Shown: positions 1 to 9,917, counted from the stretch's first letter. The stretch is 64,000 bases of DNA from an uncultured Clostridia bacterium (GCA_944332995.1 CALVKR010000001.1:226779-290778), one strand, 5' to 3'. The notes: generated by a model from the letters alone, not told the origin. Program-made: numbers and translations.

Positions 1-934
1 AAGTGTTTTTATGCATGACGCCGTATCTTAAAAACTCGGCGTCGTGCAAAGCCGGTATCAGCGAAAACACCCTCTTTTGCTCTTTAAACGTGAGATTTGT
101 CTGAAACCCCACCATATTGAAGCAATCGCCTTTTAAGTTTTCCTTTCTAAGCTGAACGATTGCGTAATATTTCTTTCCCGTTTCGGGGTGCGAGAGTCCC
201 ACGGGCTTCAGAGGACCGAATCTTATGGCGTCCTCGCCCCTCTTTGCCATGACTTCGATGGGCATACACCCCTCGAATACCTCTTTCCCCTCAAAATCTT
301 TCAGTTTTACCGTTTCGGCGGTTACGAGATTTCTGTAAAAATTTAAATATTCCTCTTTATCCATAAAGAGATTTAAATAATCTCCACCCTTTCCGTAACG
401 ACCGCCCCAAAAGGCGTGGTGCATATCTATGCCCGAAACAATGGGCGCTATTGCGTCAAAGAAATAAAAGCCTGAGCCGAATTTTTCACGAAACGCCTTT
501 GAAAGACTCTCGGACGTCAACGGCCCTGTGCAAATCACGGTAGGTTCGTCGGGCAAAGCCTTGACTTCCTGCCTTATAAGTTTGAAGTTATTATAAGAAA
601 AAAGTTTGTCCTCAATAAGGCGAGAAAACAGCTGTCTGTCCACTGCAAGCGCGCCGCCCGCTTCCACTTTAGCCTTATATGCTAAATCGAGCAAGAGACA
701 ATCCATTTGCTTTAGCTCGTCTTTAAGCAATCCGGAAGCCGTTTCGGGGTCGACGGATTTGAGCGAGTTGGAGCAGACAAGCTCCGCCAGCGATGAGGTT
801 TTGTGCGCTCCCGTTTCGGTTGTAGGGCGCATTTCAAACATTTCAACGGCATATCCTCTCTTTAAAAGCTGATACGCCGCCTCGCAGCCGGCAAGCCCGC
901 CGCCTATTATTTTAACCGTTCGGGTTGTTTGCAT
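1..934 (-). CDS. trmFO: TrmFO, folate-dependent tRNA U54 methyltransferase (C-terminus off the window)
   Basis: TrmFO makes 5-methyluridine at position 54 of the tRNA T-loop, using methylenetetrahydrofolate and FAD. Translating the minus strand from the ATG at 934 gives a Rossmann FAD motif right at the N-terminus (IIGGGLAGCEAA), then the family-typical segments FEMRPTTETGAHKT, LVCSNSLKS and VDRQLFS, and later GCMPIEVMAKRG and RFGPLKPVGL. About 311 codons are present of a protein usually near 435 residues; the rest lies beyond base 1. The start overlaps the end of topA by 23 nt in another frame, so translation is probably coupled. It is the last visible gene of the comM-dprA-topA-trmFO operon. 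Family assignment is firm. Confidence 0.95.
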   Translation of the reverse strand, partial: MQTTRTVKIIGGGLAGCEAAYQLLKRGYAVEMFEMRPTTETGAHKTSSLAELVCSNSLKSVDPETASGLLKDELKQMDCLLLDLAYKAKVEAGGALAVDRQLFSRLIEDKLFSYNNFKLIRQEVKALPDEPTVICTGPLTSESLSKAFREKFGSGFYFFDAIAPIVSGIDMHHAFWGGRYGKGGDYLNLFMDKEEYLNFYRNLVTAETVKLKDFEGKEVFEGCMPIEVMAKRGEDAIRFGPLKPVGLSHPETGKKYYAIVQLRKENLKGDCFNMVGFQTNLTFKEQKRVFSLIPALHDAEFLRYGVMHKNT

Positions 935-3020
935 CGTTTGATACGATCTCCGTTTTAGAGCACTCTTTAGAGGTGCATACGTATTTTGTCGTGTTGTCCT
1001 TTTTAACAATCTTCATTGTCGAGCCGCAGTCGGGACAGAAATGCGGAGCGGGTATATCCCACGACATAAAATCGCAGTTGGGATAATTTGAGCATCCGTA
1101 AAAGAGTTTTCCCTTTTTGGAATATTTTTTAACAATATCGCCGCCGCACTTGGGACACTTTGCCACGCTCTGCACGAATTTTTTGACGTTTTTGCAATTC
1201 GGATAATTGGGACACGCCAAAAACTTGCCGTAACGGCCGTCCTTTATGACCATGTGAGCGCCGCACTTTTCGCATATGACGTCCGTAACCTCGTCCGGCA
1301 CTTTTGCCCTTTCGCCGTTTTTGATGGCATATTCGACGTGCTTGATGAGAGTGGGATAATAAGCCTCGATAAGGTCCTGCCACTTACCCTCGCCCTCGGC
1401 TATCTTGTCGAGAGCGCCTTCCATTCTCGCAGTGAAAGTGAGGTTCATGATATCGGAAAAATATTTTTCCATATATTCGCAAACCGTTTCACCGAGCTTT
1501 GTAGGCATTATCGATTTACCCTCTTTTTGAGTGTAATTCCTCTTGGCGATGACGGAAATGATGGACGCATAAGTGCTCGGTCTGCCAATGCCGTTTTCTT
1601 CCATAGCCTTGACGAGCGTTGCGTCGCTGTATCTCGCCGGCGGCTTGGTGAATTTCTGCTCGGACAAGGTATCTTTGAGCACGAGCTTTTCCCCCTCCGT
1701 CATATCCGGAAGAATGGAAAGCTGATTTTCGTCCTCTTCTTTTTCCTGAGTCGCTTCGTAAACCGCCGTGTATCCTTTAAACAGCACGCTTTTGCCCTTT
1801 AAGACGAAGCCGTAGTTTTTGTCGGCGGCGCCTACGATATGCACGTTCATGGTGTTGTAGGTAGCGTCCGTCATCTGAGATGCTAAATATCTTTCGTAGA
1901 TGAGTTTATAAAGCCTGTATTGGTCGCGCTCTATCTTTCCCTCGAGCGAGGCGGGAGTTCTCTCTAAAGATATTGGCCTTATCGCCTCGTGAGCGTCCTG
2001 AGCTTTATCGCTCGTCTTATAAAAGTTCTGTTTTTCGGGAGCGTATTCGCTGCCGTAAACTCCCCTGATATACTCGAGCGTCAAAGCCGCAAAATCGGGA
2101 GAGACTCTCACCGAGTCGGTTCTGATATAAGTTACGAGAGCGGTTTGTCCCTCGCCTGCAATCTCTATGCCCTCGTATAACTGCTGAGCCACTCTGAGCG
2201 ATTTATCCGCCGTCATGTTGAGCTTGTGGCTTGCTTCCTGCTGAAGAGTGGAAGTGGTAAAAGGCGGTGCGGGATGACTTTTGGACACGCCCTTTTTGAC
2301 GCTGTCTATAGTATACGCGGCATTTTTTATCTGTGACAGTATGGCGTTGGCGTCGTCGCCGTTTGTAACCTTTGTCTTTTTGCCGTCTATATCGTTGAAC
2401 GCCGCTTTAAATACCGTCTTGTGTCCCTCTTTGGAAAGGAGAGCGAATATATTCCAATACTCCTCGGGAACGAAAGCCCTTATCTCCCTTTCACGGTCGA
2501 CTATCATTTTGAGAGCGGCGGATTGCACTCTGCCGGCAGACAGACCGCCCTTTAGCTTTCTTGAAAGGACGGGGGAAATTTTATAGCCGACAAGACGGTC
2601 GAGCACACGCCTCGCCTGCTGAGAGTCGACGAGATTCATGTTTATCTCTCTCGGCTCCTCGAGCGCCTTGTTTACCGCTTTTTTGGATATCTCGTGAAAT
2701 TCAATCCTCGGCTTTTCGCTCTTAATCCCGAGCGTGTTTTTAAGATGCCAGCTTATCGCCTCTCCCTCACGGTCGGGGTCGGTTGCGAGATATACTTCGT
2801 CGTATTTTTTTACTGCGGCGGATAATTTTTTAATTAGTTCCTCTTTGTCGGGGGAAATGACGTATTGAGGCTCAAAATGATTTTTGACGTCGATGGCGAG
2901 CGTTTTGGCAGGCAGGTCGCAAACGTGACCTTTTGAAGCCATGACCGCTATGTCGCCTCCGAGATACTTTTGAATGGTTTTCGCCTTAGACGGCGACTCT
3001 ACAATGATAAGTTTTTTCAT
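912..3020 (-). CDS. topA: DNA topoisomerase I (type IA)
   Basis: Relaxes negative supercoils by cutting and passing single strands; an essential nucleoid enzyme. The 702-residue product starts with the Toprim domain (VESPSKAK with Glu8; DPDREGE at 81-87). It continues with the core (SAGRVQSAAL near 161-170) and the catalytic tyrosine in TYIRTDS (Tyr298). It ends with three Cys4 zinc ribbons in the last ~125 residues (CEKCG...CPNYPNC, CPKCG...CSNYPNC, CPDCG...C). Length and domain order are those of a full bacterial TopA. It lies 8 nt after dprA and overlaps trmFO, the gene order common in Firmicutes. Nothing is missing or odd. Confidence 0.98.
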   Translation of the reverse strand: MKKLIIVESPSKAKTIQKYLGGDIAVMASKGHVCDLPAKTLAIDVKNHFEPQYVISPDKEELIKKLSAAVKKYDEVYLATDPDREGEAISWHLKNTLGIKSEKPRIEFHEISKKAVNKALEEPREINMNLVDSQQARRVLDRLVGYKISPVLSRKLKGGLSAGRVQSAALKMIVDREREIRAFVPEEYWNIFALLSKEGHKTVFKAAFNDIDGKKTKVTNGDDANAILSQIKNAAYTIDSVKKGVSKSHPAPPFTTSTLQQEASHKLNMTADKSLRVAQQLYEGIEIAGEGQTALVTYIRTDSVRVSPDFAALTLEYIRGVYGSEYAPEKQNFYKTSDKAQDAHEAIRPISLERTPASLEGKIERDQYRLYKLIYERYLASQMTDATYNTMNVHIVGAADKNYGFVLKGKSVLFKGYTAVYEATQEKEEDENQLSILPDMTEGEKLVLKDTLSEQKFTKPPARYSDATLVKAMEENGIGRPSTYASIISVIAKRNYTQKEGKSIMPTKLGETVCEYMEKYFSDIMNLTFTARMEGALDKIAEGEGKWQDLIEAYYPTLIKHVEYAIKNGERAKVPDEVTDVICEKCGAHMVIKDGRYGKFLACPNYPNCKNVKKFVQSVAKCPKCGGDIVKKYSKKGKLFYGCSNYPNCDFMSWDIPAPHFCPDCGSTMKIVKKDNTTKYVCTSKECSKTEIVSNDANNPNG

Positions 3021-3028
3021 ATAACTCC

Positions 3029-4093
3029 CTATGCCAAAGCATAATAATTTCCGTTTAATTTCTGCACGACGCCCATGATTTCGAGTTCCGTCAGAACGGC
3101 GGACAGTTCGGATGCCGAAACCTTTACCGCTTCCAGAATTTCCTCGAAATGCAATTCGCCCTCGTATAGAGCGTTTACGACAAACTGTGCCGTTACGCTC
3201 AGTTGAACGGTATCCGTTTCCTCTTTAAAAGGGGATATACCCATTCTTTCCAAAACGTCCTCGGGGCTTGTTACGACGGCGCCCTGCATTTCCTTTATCA
3301 AGGCGTTTGTTCCCTCGCTTGCCTCGCTGTTGATATTTCCCGGCACGACAAACAGCTCTTTGCCCTGCTCGACGGCAAGCCTTGCCGATATAAGACTTCC
3401 GCTCTTTAGCGACGCTTCCGCCAAAAACACACCGTCCGATAGTCCGGTTATTATGCGGTTCCTTTCGGGGAAGTGAAATTGAAGCGGCTTTACTCCGAGT
3501 CTGTATTCGCTGACAAGCAATCCGCCCGAGTTTAATATCTCTGAATAGAGCGACTTGTTTTCCGCAGGATAGCAAACGTCCAATCCGCAGGCAAACACGG
3601 CGACGGTGGGTTTGGAAAGCGAAACGCATACCCTGTGCGATACGGAATCCAGCCCTCTTGCGAATCCCGACACGACGGTGAGCGAATTTTGCGCAAACGC
3701 TTTCGTAAAATCTTCCGTCACTTTTACGCCGTAACGTGTGGGACGGCGTGTGCCGACAACCGCTATCATTTTCGTTGCGAGCAAATCGGCGTTGCCTCTA
3801 AGATATAAAAGATTCGGCGGATTGTCAATGTTTTTTAATGAGTTTGGGTATTCTTCGTCGTAAACAGACAATAATCGAACGTTTGCCGAGTCAAGTTCCG
3901 ACAAAATATAACTTATTCCCTTTATGATATTTTTAATCGATTCCGTTAAATCATTATTAAAAACACCCTTAAATTTTAAATCGAAAATGTCCTCGGGTGA
4001 AATTTTAGTTAAAATATCCTTTTTCTGCTCCGCCGTGCCCTCCGAATAGGATAACGCTAAGAGCGCAAGCGTGCTTTTTGAATAATCAAACAT
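3029..4093 (-). CDS. dprA: DprA/Smf DNA-processing protein
   Basis: DprA binds incoming single-stranded DNA during natural transformation and loads RecA. The product has the Rossmann-like core with GTRRPTRYG, VVSGFARGLD, the ERNRIITGLSD stretch and SGSLISA, followed by VVPGNI. A C-terminal winged-helix segment covers the last ~60 residues. I start it at the ATG at 4093, which overlaps the comM stop by 8 nt and is preceded by GGACAGAAGA; a longer reading from 4135 would overlap comM by 50 nt. Of the 354 residues the N-terminal ~60 are less conserved, as usual. Standing next to comM it suggests transformation capacity or DNA-repair use, though no uptake genes are in the window. Confidence 0.95.
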   Translation of the reverse strand: MFDYSKSTLALLALSYSEGTAEQKKDILTKISPEDIFDLKFKGVFNNDLTESIKNIIKGISYILSELDSANVRLLSVYDEEYPNSLKNIDNPPNLLYLRGNADLLATKMIAVVGTRRPTRYGVKVTEDFTKAFAQNSLTVVSGFARGLDSVSHRVCVSLSKPTVAVFACGLDVCYPAENKSLYSEILNSGGLLVSEYRLGVKPLQFHFPERNRIITGLSDGVFLAEASLKSGSLISARLAVEQGKELFVVPGNINSEASEGTNALIKEMQGAVVTSPEDVLERMGISPFKEETDTVQLSVTAQFVVNALYEGELHFEEILEAVKVSASELSAVLTELEIMGVVQKLNGNYYALA

Positions 4094-5615
4094 TATATCT
4101 TCTGTCCAGCTGTCTGTATTGTATTGCCTCGGCAAGGTGCGCCGTTGTTATGTTTTCGCTTCCGTCGAGGTCGGCGATAGTCCTTGCCACCTTTAATATC
4201 CTCGACGTTCCTCTTGCGCTGAGATTTAATCTTTCAAACGCCATTTTCAGAAGCTGTTCCCCTTTTTGATCTATGGCGCAGTATTTTTTAAGATGTCTTT
4301 CGCTCATCTCGGCGTTGGTCAGAATACCGTCGCCGACAAAGCGGTTGCGTTGAATTTGTCTTGCCTTGTCTATTCTCTCTTTTATGACGGCGGAGCTTTC
4401 CGCTTCCTGTTTATCCCTGAACTCGTCGTAAGATACTCCGTCAACCTCTATCTGAAGGTCTATTCTGTCCAAAAGCGGAGCGGACAGCCTTGAGAGATAA
4501 TTGTGTATCTGCATGGGCGTGCAACGGCATTGCGCCGTTTTGGAGCCGTAGTTTCCGCACGGACAAGGATTCATGGAAGCAACGAGCATAAAGTTTGCAG
4601 GATACGTCACCGCCTTCTGCACTCTGGATACGGCAATCTTTCTGTCCTCGAGCGGTTGGCGCAGGCTCTCAAGAGCCGTTTTTGAATACTCGGGCATCTC
4701 GTCCAAAAACAGAACGCCGAGGTTTGCAAGGCTCACCTCGCCCGGTCTTGACTTCGTCCCTCCCCCAATGAGTGCGGGAACGGTTACCGTGTGATGCGGA
4801 CTTCTGAAAGGACGTGTGGTAACTATTCCGACGGAGTTATCCAAAACGGAAGCTATCGAATGCACCTTCGTAACTTCTACCGCTTCCTCGAAAGTCATAT
4901 CCGGCATGACGGAGGGTATGCACTTGGCAAGCATGGTTTTGCCGCCTCCGGGCGGTCCTATCATGAGCACGTTATGTCCGCCGCTTACGGCAATCTCGAG
5001 CGCTCTTTTAGCCACCGTCTGCCCTTTTACGTCTTTAAAATCATATTCAAAAGTTTTATTGTCGCACGCCGAATTGAAGGAAACAAGCTCGACTTTTTTT
5101 GCCTGTCCGTCTTTTAAAAACGATACTACCTCTTTTAAACTGTCAAAAGCGTAAACGTTTAATCCGTCTATATACGAAGCCTCCTTGGCGTTGCATGACG
5201 GTATGATAAAATCGGTAAAACCTGCCTGCATGGCGGCAATCAAAATCGGCATAACTCCGCTCACGTGCCTCAACTGCCCGTCAAGCGAAAGCTCTCCCAA
5301 AAAGACATATTTTTTGTAGCTGTCGCAATTTAACTGTTCGGAAGCAATCAAAAGAGCAACGGCAATGCCCAGGTCGAACGACGGACCTTCCTTTTTGGTG
5401 TCGGCAGGAGCGAGATTGACGGTAATACGCTTTTGCGGATACAAATATCCGCTGTTCTTTATCGCCGAGCGTATTCTCTCTTTCGACTCTTTCGTCGCCG
5501 TGGACGCAAGCCCGACAAGCTCGTATGACGGCAAACCGTTTGAAATATCCGTTTCGATAGCCACCGAATAGCCGTCAAGACCGTCAAGTGCGAATCCGTT
5601 TAATTTGCAAAGCAT
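4086..5615 (-). CDS. comM: ComM/YifB-family AAA+ helicase (Mg-chelatase-like)
   Basis: ComM is a hexameric branch-migration helicase that extends recombination tracts in natural transformation. The 509-residue protein has the N-terminal Lon-like ChlI domain (residues ~1-190). The AAA+ module follows, with Walker A GPPGGGKTMLAK at 220-231 and Walker B LGVLFLDEMPEY. The zinc-like Cys cluster NPCPCGNYG is also present, and the C-terminal Mg-chelatase lid ends in RQLDRRYNV. The ribosome site GGGAGAG sits just before the ATG. It is the first gene of the comM-dprA-topA-trmFO run. A strong hairpin terminator lies directly upstream, so the operon promoter must be inside or beyond the neighbouring gene's 3' end, or transcription reads through. 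Confidence 0.95.
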   Translation of the reverse strand: MLCKLNGFALDGLDGYSVAIETDISNGLPSYELVGLASTATKESKERIRSAIKNSGYLYPQKRITVNLAPADTKKEGPSFDLGIAVALLIASEQLNCDSYKKYVFLGELSLDGQLRHVSGVMPILIAAMQAGFTDFIIPSCNAKEASYIDGLNVYAFDSLKEVVSFLKDGQAKKVELVSFNSACDNKTFEYDFKDVKGQTVAKRALEIAVSGGHNVLMIGPPGGGKTMLAKCIPSVMPDMTFEEAVEVTKVHSIASVLDNSVGIVTTRPFRSPHHTVTVPALIGGGTKSRPGEVSLANLGVLFLDEMPEYSKTALESLRQPLEDRKIAVSRVQKAVTYPANFMLVASMNPCPCGNYGSKTAQCRCTPMQIHNYLSRLSAPLLDRIDLQIEVDGVSYDEFRDKQEAESSAVIKERIDKARQIQRNRFVGDGILTNAEMSERHLKKYCAIDQKGEQLLKMAFERLNLSARGTSRILKVARTIADLDGSENITTAHLAEAIQYRQLDRRYNV

Positions 5616-5630
5616 ATCTCTCCCTTTTTA

Positions 5631-5659
5631 AAAAATAGCAAACGAGGTTTGCTATTTTT
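5631..5659 (-). terminator. Intrinsic terminator of the surface-protein gene
   Basis: A perfect 13-bp inverted repeat (AAAAATAGCAAAC, 3-nt loop GAG, then its complement) is flanked by A and T runs on both sides. It lies 17 nt after the stop of the surface-protein gene and 16 nt before comM. The symmetry means it could work in both directions. Confidence 0.8.
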
Positions 5660-5675
5660 CGATACGGCTTCAAAA

Positions 5676-8636
5676 TCAGCCGACTGTTGTGTTTTTTGTT
5701 TCACCGTTTACCAGCTCATAATAGAGAGCGGCGTTAGGCGTGCATACGTCGGTAGGTCCTACCGTGGGGCTTGTCTTGCTGTATGCGTAGAAATACAGAG
5801 GATATTTTACCTTATTGGCAAATTGACTCAGACCTAACCTGTCGACGTAATATTTCAAATCCAAAGCGGTTCGTCCCGTAAGTCCGACCGACTTGAGATT
5901 TTCATCGGAAATAATACCCGACACGGGATAGTGAACGCCGAGATTTCCTACGGCAAGCTGATAATAAGTTGTGCCGTTCACCGTCATATAGAGGGCTCCG
6001 AAACCGAGGTTGTCGAGCGCAGTGCCGATATTAGTGTTCATAAAGCCTCTTATCAAATCGACTACGGCGTTGTATGTGCTGTCGCTGTCGAAATATGCCC
6101 TCAAATATCCGAAATCGAGTTCGGAAGCGGTTTTCCAGTTATAGATACGGCAGAAACCTTCAAAACTTACGTTACTCGGCGTGACCGACCTGTAATAGAG
6201 TTCAAACTCATAAATTCTGTTTTTCTGGTCGTTAGGGTCGGCGTCGGGATTTGCCGCCATGATATCCGGGTCGGGAATACGGTTGTCGTAACTGCCGTCA
6301 AGGTCCGCCGTGATAATACCTATCGACATATTTATTGCATTGGTGAACACGGTATTTTTGAGCACGACGTTTGAATTCATTTTCTGTTCTTCGGTGGCGA
6401 CTTCGTTTCTGACTGCGCCCAAATTCTGAACGGAAGTATCGACGTAAAGCGTCTGCTGACCGCTGTTTCTCATGAGCGTGCCTTCGACGAGCACGTCGGC
6501 GGCGGCAATATACATACAGTAATAGGCGTTTTCGACGGTAGTGTATTTTACCTGAATATTATTAAATTTACCCTCTTTGACTTCGCCGTTCGGGAAATAA
6601 TGATATCTTCCGTCAATCATTATACCGTTGCCCGCCCTGCTGTAATCGTAGAGCGACTCGCCGTCTTTGAGCGACCTCGAGGCTCTTATGGTAACGTTTT
6701 GAATGACGATATCGTCCACCATGACTCTGAGCAAGTCGAAAGGCTTTCCGTTTGTATCGAGACCCGTGCCCGTCATTGCGTAGTCTTCTTCAACCTGTCT
6801 GAGATACTGACCGTTTCCGTAAATCGAGGTATAAAGCTCGTTTGTCTTTCCGCCGAAAATTATGCCGTCCTGAACGACTACGACGTATTTTTGAACGAAA
6901 TCTTCCTCGTTGCCGTTGAGGTCGTAATACTCTTTGGCAAGAGCGTTTACCTTTTTAAATCCGTCTATCGAGAACTGATTTTCGTCGAAATCTTCGTTTT
7001 CGAGATCCGCCTTTGTCGGCATACCGATATTGACGCCGTTGTCGACAAATTTGACGGTGTAGGTTGCGTCAACCTTTATCGTTTCGTAAATCGGATACTT
7101 GGGCTCGACCGAAACGGTAACCTCGCTTCCCGCCGAAACGGTGGATAAAATTCCGTTGTCGGTAATCGTATAACCGTTTGAAGCAGACGTTTCGTCAATA
7201 GAGAATTGAACGTATTTAAGAATTTTGTTTATCTCCTCGGTCGACGAAAGCAAAACGGTTTTATCCGCCACCGTGGTGATATAATATCTGAGCTCGAAAT
7301 TGAGAGTATCGTTTACCGAGCCGTCGGAATAGTAAGTCGATTTTCCGAAAACTCTCGTCATTTCAATGCCGAGCTCGTCGCCGTTGTTGGAATAATAAAG
7401 TCCGAGGCTGTATATGGACGGAATGACCATAACTTCAATCGAATCGGAATAAGCGCCGACGCTGACGGAAATGTTGGCTGTGCCTGTCGATTTTGCTATA
7501 AGGCAACCGAGCGTTTCGTCGTAATACGCAACTTCGGGATTATCCGAAGAATAGGTCGGAGTGCCTGCGATAGACGTTTCGATGGGGAGATAAATTCCCG
7601 CACTGCCCGTCTTGAGCAGGATATACGTTTTGTCGTTTTCCTCTATCGTGTCCCAAAGGTCGGTATTTGCAATATTGACGCCCTTGAAATTGACGGTAAT
7701 CGAATCGAGCGTCGTGCCGTCTGCACCTACGGCGTAAACTCCCACCGTGACGCAGTTTTCGCTCATCGCTTCGTTTAATACGATATTGCCGTCCACAACG
7801 GAGGCGTTGTCAGTCGTTTCGTAATGGTCTACCGAAAGCGCCGTGCCGGAATTGATAATATTGGCAAGCGGCATACTCGTGCCTGCCGTGTAAGTATAAA
7901 CCTTGTTGATAAATGCGCTCGATACGTCGTGCGGCTTTATCTGCACGGTATAGGTAGCGTAGGTTTTTTCTTCCTCGAGGCTTTCGGGCGGATTCACAAG
8001 AGAAACTCTGATAGTGATATTGCCCTCTTTGACGGCGGTGATTATTCCGTTTTTATCGATAGTGGCATAATCTTTGCCCGACGTGATTTCCCATTTTAAG
8101 TATTTTTGTTCCACCTTGGCGTCGGCAGGATTAATTCTTGCCGTGACAGCCACCCTGTCGCCCACCGAGATGTTTTTAAGCTCGTCCGTTTCTTCAATGG
8201 CGATGCCCATGACGTCGCTGGACGTGACGTAAAACTCTATTGTCGACTTTACGTTGTTTTCGTCGGTTGCAACCTGAACGACTGCCGAGCCAAGCGTTTT
8301 AAAACTGACGTATCCGTTTTTGTCGACGGTAACGACGTCCACCTCAACTCCGTCGTCGGAAACGGCAGTCGGATTGTTTTCTATAACGGACCATTTTACG
8401 CCCTTGTTTGTGGCTTTAGTGGGAATGACCTTTGCAATAAGCTGTATGCCGCCTTCGGAAAGATACGCAACCATCGTTTCTTCGGCTTTAGATTCCTTGC
8501 CGTCCGATTGCTTTATCCAAATCTCGACGTCTTCGACAGCGATATACGAGCCTACCAGAAGCGAAGCGGTAAGATTTACGACGAGTATAACTAAAATTGG
8601 AATTATTATAAGCATTCCAATGATTAACTTTTTCAT
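5676..8636 (-). CDS. Membrane-anchored surface protein with Ig-like (BIG2) repeats
   Basis: A 986-residue exported protein of unknown ligand. I start it at the ATG at 8636 because a GGAGG sits four bases upstream; the longer frame adds 19 residues with no ribosome site. An N-terminal hydrophobic segment (IIGMLIIIPILVILVV) should act as signal or anchor; there is no lipobox and no LPXTG sorting motif. The first ~550 residues hold several BIG2-type modules, recognisable by pairs such as KWSVIENN...GYVSF and LKWEITSG...NGIITAVKEG. The following ~250 residues (DIVIQNVTIRAS, NNIQVKYTTVENAYYCMYI, NVVLKNTVF) have the alternating pattern of a right-handed beta-helix, which is inference. It is a single gene with its own promoter and terminator. 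Adhesion or a wall-associated role is plausible but unproven. Confidence 0.75.
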   Translation of the reverse strand: MKKLIIGMLIIIPILVILVVNLTASLLVGSYIAVEDVEIWIKQSDGKESKAEETMVAYLSEGGIQLIAKVIPTKATNKGVKWSVIENNPTAVSDDGVEVDVVTVDKNGYVSFKTLGSAVVQVATDENNVKSTIEFYVTSSDVMGIAIEETDELKNISVGDRVAVTARINPADAKVEQKYLKWEITSGKDYATIDKNGIITAVKEGNITIRVSLVNPPESLEEEKTYATYTVQIKPHDVSSAFINKVYTYTAGTSMPLANIINSGTALSVDHYETTDNASVVDGNIVLNEAMSENCVTVGVYAVGADGTTLDSITVNFKGVNIANTDLWDTIEENDKTYILLKTGSAGIYLPIETSIAGTPTYSSDNPEVAYYDETLGCLIAKSTGTANISVSVGAYSDSIEVMVIPSIYSLGLYYSNNGDELGIEMTRVFGKSTYYSDGSVNDTLNFELRYYITTVADKTVLLSSTEEINKILKYVQFSIDETSASNGYTITDNGILSTVSAGSEVTVSVEPKYPIYETIKVDATYTVKFVDNGVNIGMPTKADLENEDFDENQFSIDGFKKVNALAKEYYDLNGNEEDFVQKYVVVVQDGIIFGGKTNELYTSIYGNGQYLRQVEEDYAMTGTGLDTNGKPFDLLRVMVDDIVIQNVTIRASRSLKDGESLYDYSRAGNGIMIDGRYHYFPNGEVKEGKFNNIQVKYTTVENAYYCMYIAAADVLVEGTLMRNSGQQTLYVDTSVQNLGAVRNEVATEEQKMNSNVVLKNTVFTNAINMSIGIITADLDGSYDNRIPDPDIMAANPDADPNDQKNRIYEFELYYRSVTPSNVSFEGFCRIYNWKTASELDFGYLRAYFDSDSTYNAVVDLIRGFMNTNIGTALDNLGFGALYMTVNGTTYYQLAVGNLGVHYPVSGIISDENLKSVGLTGRTALDLKYYVDRLGLSQFANKVKYPLYFYAYSKTSPTVGPTDVCTPNAALYYELVNGETKNTTVG

Positions 8637-8671
8637 TTTTCCTCCAGCGTAAAACACATTAAGACAGCGTA

Positions 8672-8700
8672 ATTTTACCACGTTATTCAACAAAAATCAA
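8672..8700 (-). promoter_or_regulatory. Sigma-A-type promoter for the surface-protein gene
   Basis: Reading the minus strand, TTGATT (8700-8695), a 17-nt spacer and TAAAAT (8677-8672) stand about 36 nt before the chosen ATG at 8636. Confidence 0.55.
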
Positions 8701-8819
8701 CAATATACCGCAAAAAGCCGTCAGGGAAAAAATGCCACGTAGCTTAGCCGAGGGTCAGAAAACTCGGCAAGTTATTATAGCTTTTGTTAAAAATCGACTT
8801 ATTTTAACCAAGTTTTGCT

Positions 8820-8876
8820 TTTTAATCAGCTTATTATAATCAGCTTATTTTAATCAGCCTGTTTTAATCGGCTGTT
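8820..8876. repeat. Degenerate tandem TTTAATCAGCTTA-like units in the divergent spacer
   Basis: Four imperfect ~14-nt units built on TTTAATCAGCTTAT follow each other here. The rest of the 8701-9056 spacer is AT-rich with recurring 'TTAGATAAGCTGTTTTATAT' pieces and no reading frame. I see no gene in this 350-nt stretch. Confidence 0.5.
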
Positions 8877-9056
8877 TTACAGGTTTTATGGATTAAGCCG
8901 ATTTAGCTATATTATATAATTTAATTTTAGATAGACTGTTTTATATTAGATAAACTTTTTTATATTATTATAATCTAAAGTTTAGATAAGCTGTTTTATA
9001 TATAGATATATAGGATATAAATAGCATTTATTATCTATATAAATATATTTTTGCTA

Positions 9057-9085
9057 TTGCAAAAGAGCTCGGGTTTTGTTATAAT
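9057..9085 (+). promoter_or_regulatory. Promoter for the LRR lipoprotein-transporter operon
   Basis: TTGCAA (9057-9062), a 17-nt spacer and a perfect TATAAT (9080-9085) stand 50 nt before the lipoprotein ATG. Confidence 0.6.
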
Positions 9086-9135
9086 TTTAAAAGACTAAAA
9101 GTCGACATACATTTTACACTTTTTTTGGGGGATTT

Positions 9136-9906
9136 ATGAAGAAACTAAGACTTATTTTAGTCGCCGTTCTGTTGTGTCTGCTTTTCGGAGTTCTCTCCGC
9201 TTGCAACGAAGCCCCTGCCTACGATTTTATCGACGGGGCATTCGGCTACACATTCAACGACGACGGAAAAACCGTCACTCTTTCCTATTGGAAGGACAGG
9301 GCAAACGGTGATATCGTCATTCCCGTCACGGCAACAAACGGCGATAAAACCTATACGGTAACGGTTATCGGCAACGGAGCATTCGCAGCTCAGACAGGCA
9401 AACTCACCGCTTCCGATTGTTTCGGAAACTATACCGACGTGGCAAACAACGACTTGCTTTCCGTAACTTTTGCAGAAGGTAGCAAAGTAACCAAAATAGA
9501 AGGAAGAGCCTTTGAAAAATGCAAAAAAATAACCTCCGTCGTCCTGCCGGAAACGGTTACGGAAATCGAAGGATTTGCCTTTTACAAATGCACTTCACTG
9601 ACTACCGTTACAATCGGTTCAAAAGTAAAAAAACTCGGTGACGACTGTTTCAACGGTTGCACCGCTCTTAAAGAAGTTTATCTCAATTCAACCTCCGTCC
9701 CCGAAGTGGGCGACAGAGCCTTTAAATGGTATGACAGTTCCGTCACCTCGTTTATGGGTTCGGCTGACCCTTATAAAGTTATCACGGGGCTCAAACTCTT
9801 CGTTACAAGCGACGAAATGTTAAAGGCTTTCACGTCGACAGGAACTTCAACGAATTTGAATCTTCGTTACTGGCACGACTATAAAAGCTGCTTTAAAACG
9901 GTATAA
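9136..9906 (+). CDS. Lipoprotein with BspA-type leucine-rich repeats
   Basis: A 256-residue secreted lipoprotein. The N-terminus has a Lys-rich start, a hydrophobic core and the lipobox LSAC (Cys23), so it should be lipid-anchored outside the membrane. From residue ~60 on it carries LRR_5 repeats: GNGAFAAQ, IEGRAFEKCKKITSVVLP, IEGFAFYKCTSLTTVTI, LGDDCFNGCTALKEVYL and VGDRAFKWYD. This family is common in gut bacteria and protists and usually mediates binding, with no enzymatic role. A GGGGGA ribosome site precedes the ATG, and the next gene begins 11 nt after the stop, so it is co-transcribed with the sugar transporter; an accessory role in substrate capture is only a guess. Confidence 0.8.
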   Translation: MKKLRLILVAVLLCLLFGVLSACNEAPAYDFIDGAFGYTFNDDGKTVTLSYWKDRANGDIVIPVTATNGDKTYTVTVIGNGAFAAQTGKLTASDCFGNYTDVANNDLLSVTFAEGSKVTKIEGRAFEKCKKITSVVLPETVTEIEGFAFYKCTSLTTVTIGSKVKKLGDDCFNGCTALKEVYLNSTSVPEVGDRAFKWYDSSVTSFMGSADPYKVITGLKLFVTSDEMLKAFTSTGTSTNLNLRYWHDYKSCFKTV

Positions 9907-9917
9907 GGAGGTCGAAT

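Noticed and set aside
6600..8594. Several long plus-strand frames opposite the surface protein
   Set aside because: Composition is the mirror of the Val/Asp/Thr-rich coding strand, and they have no motifs or starts with ribosome sites.
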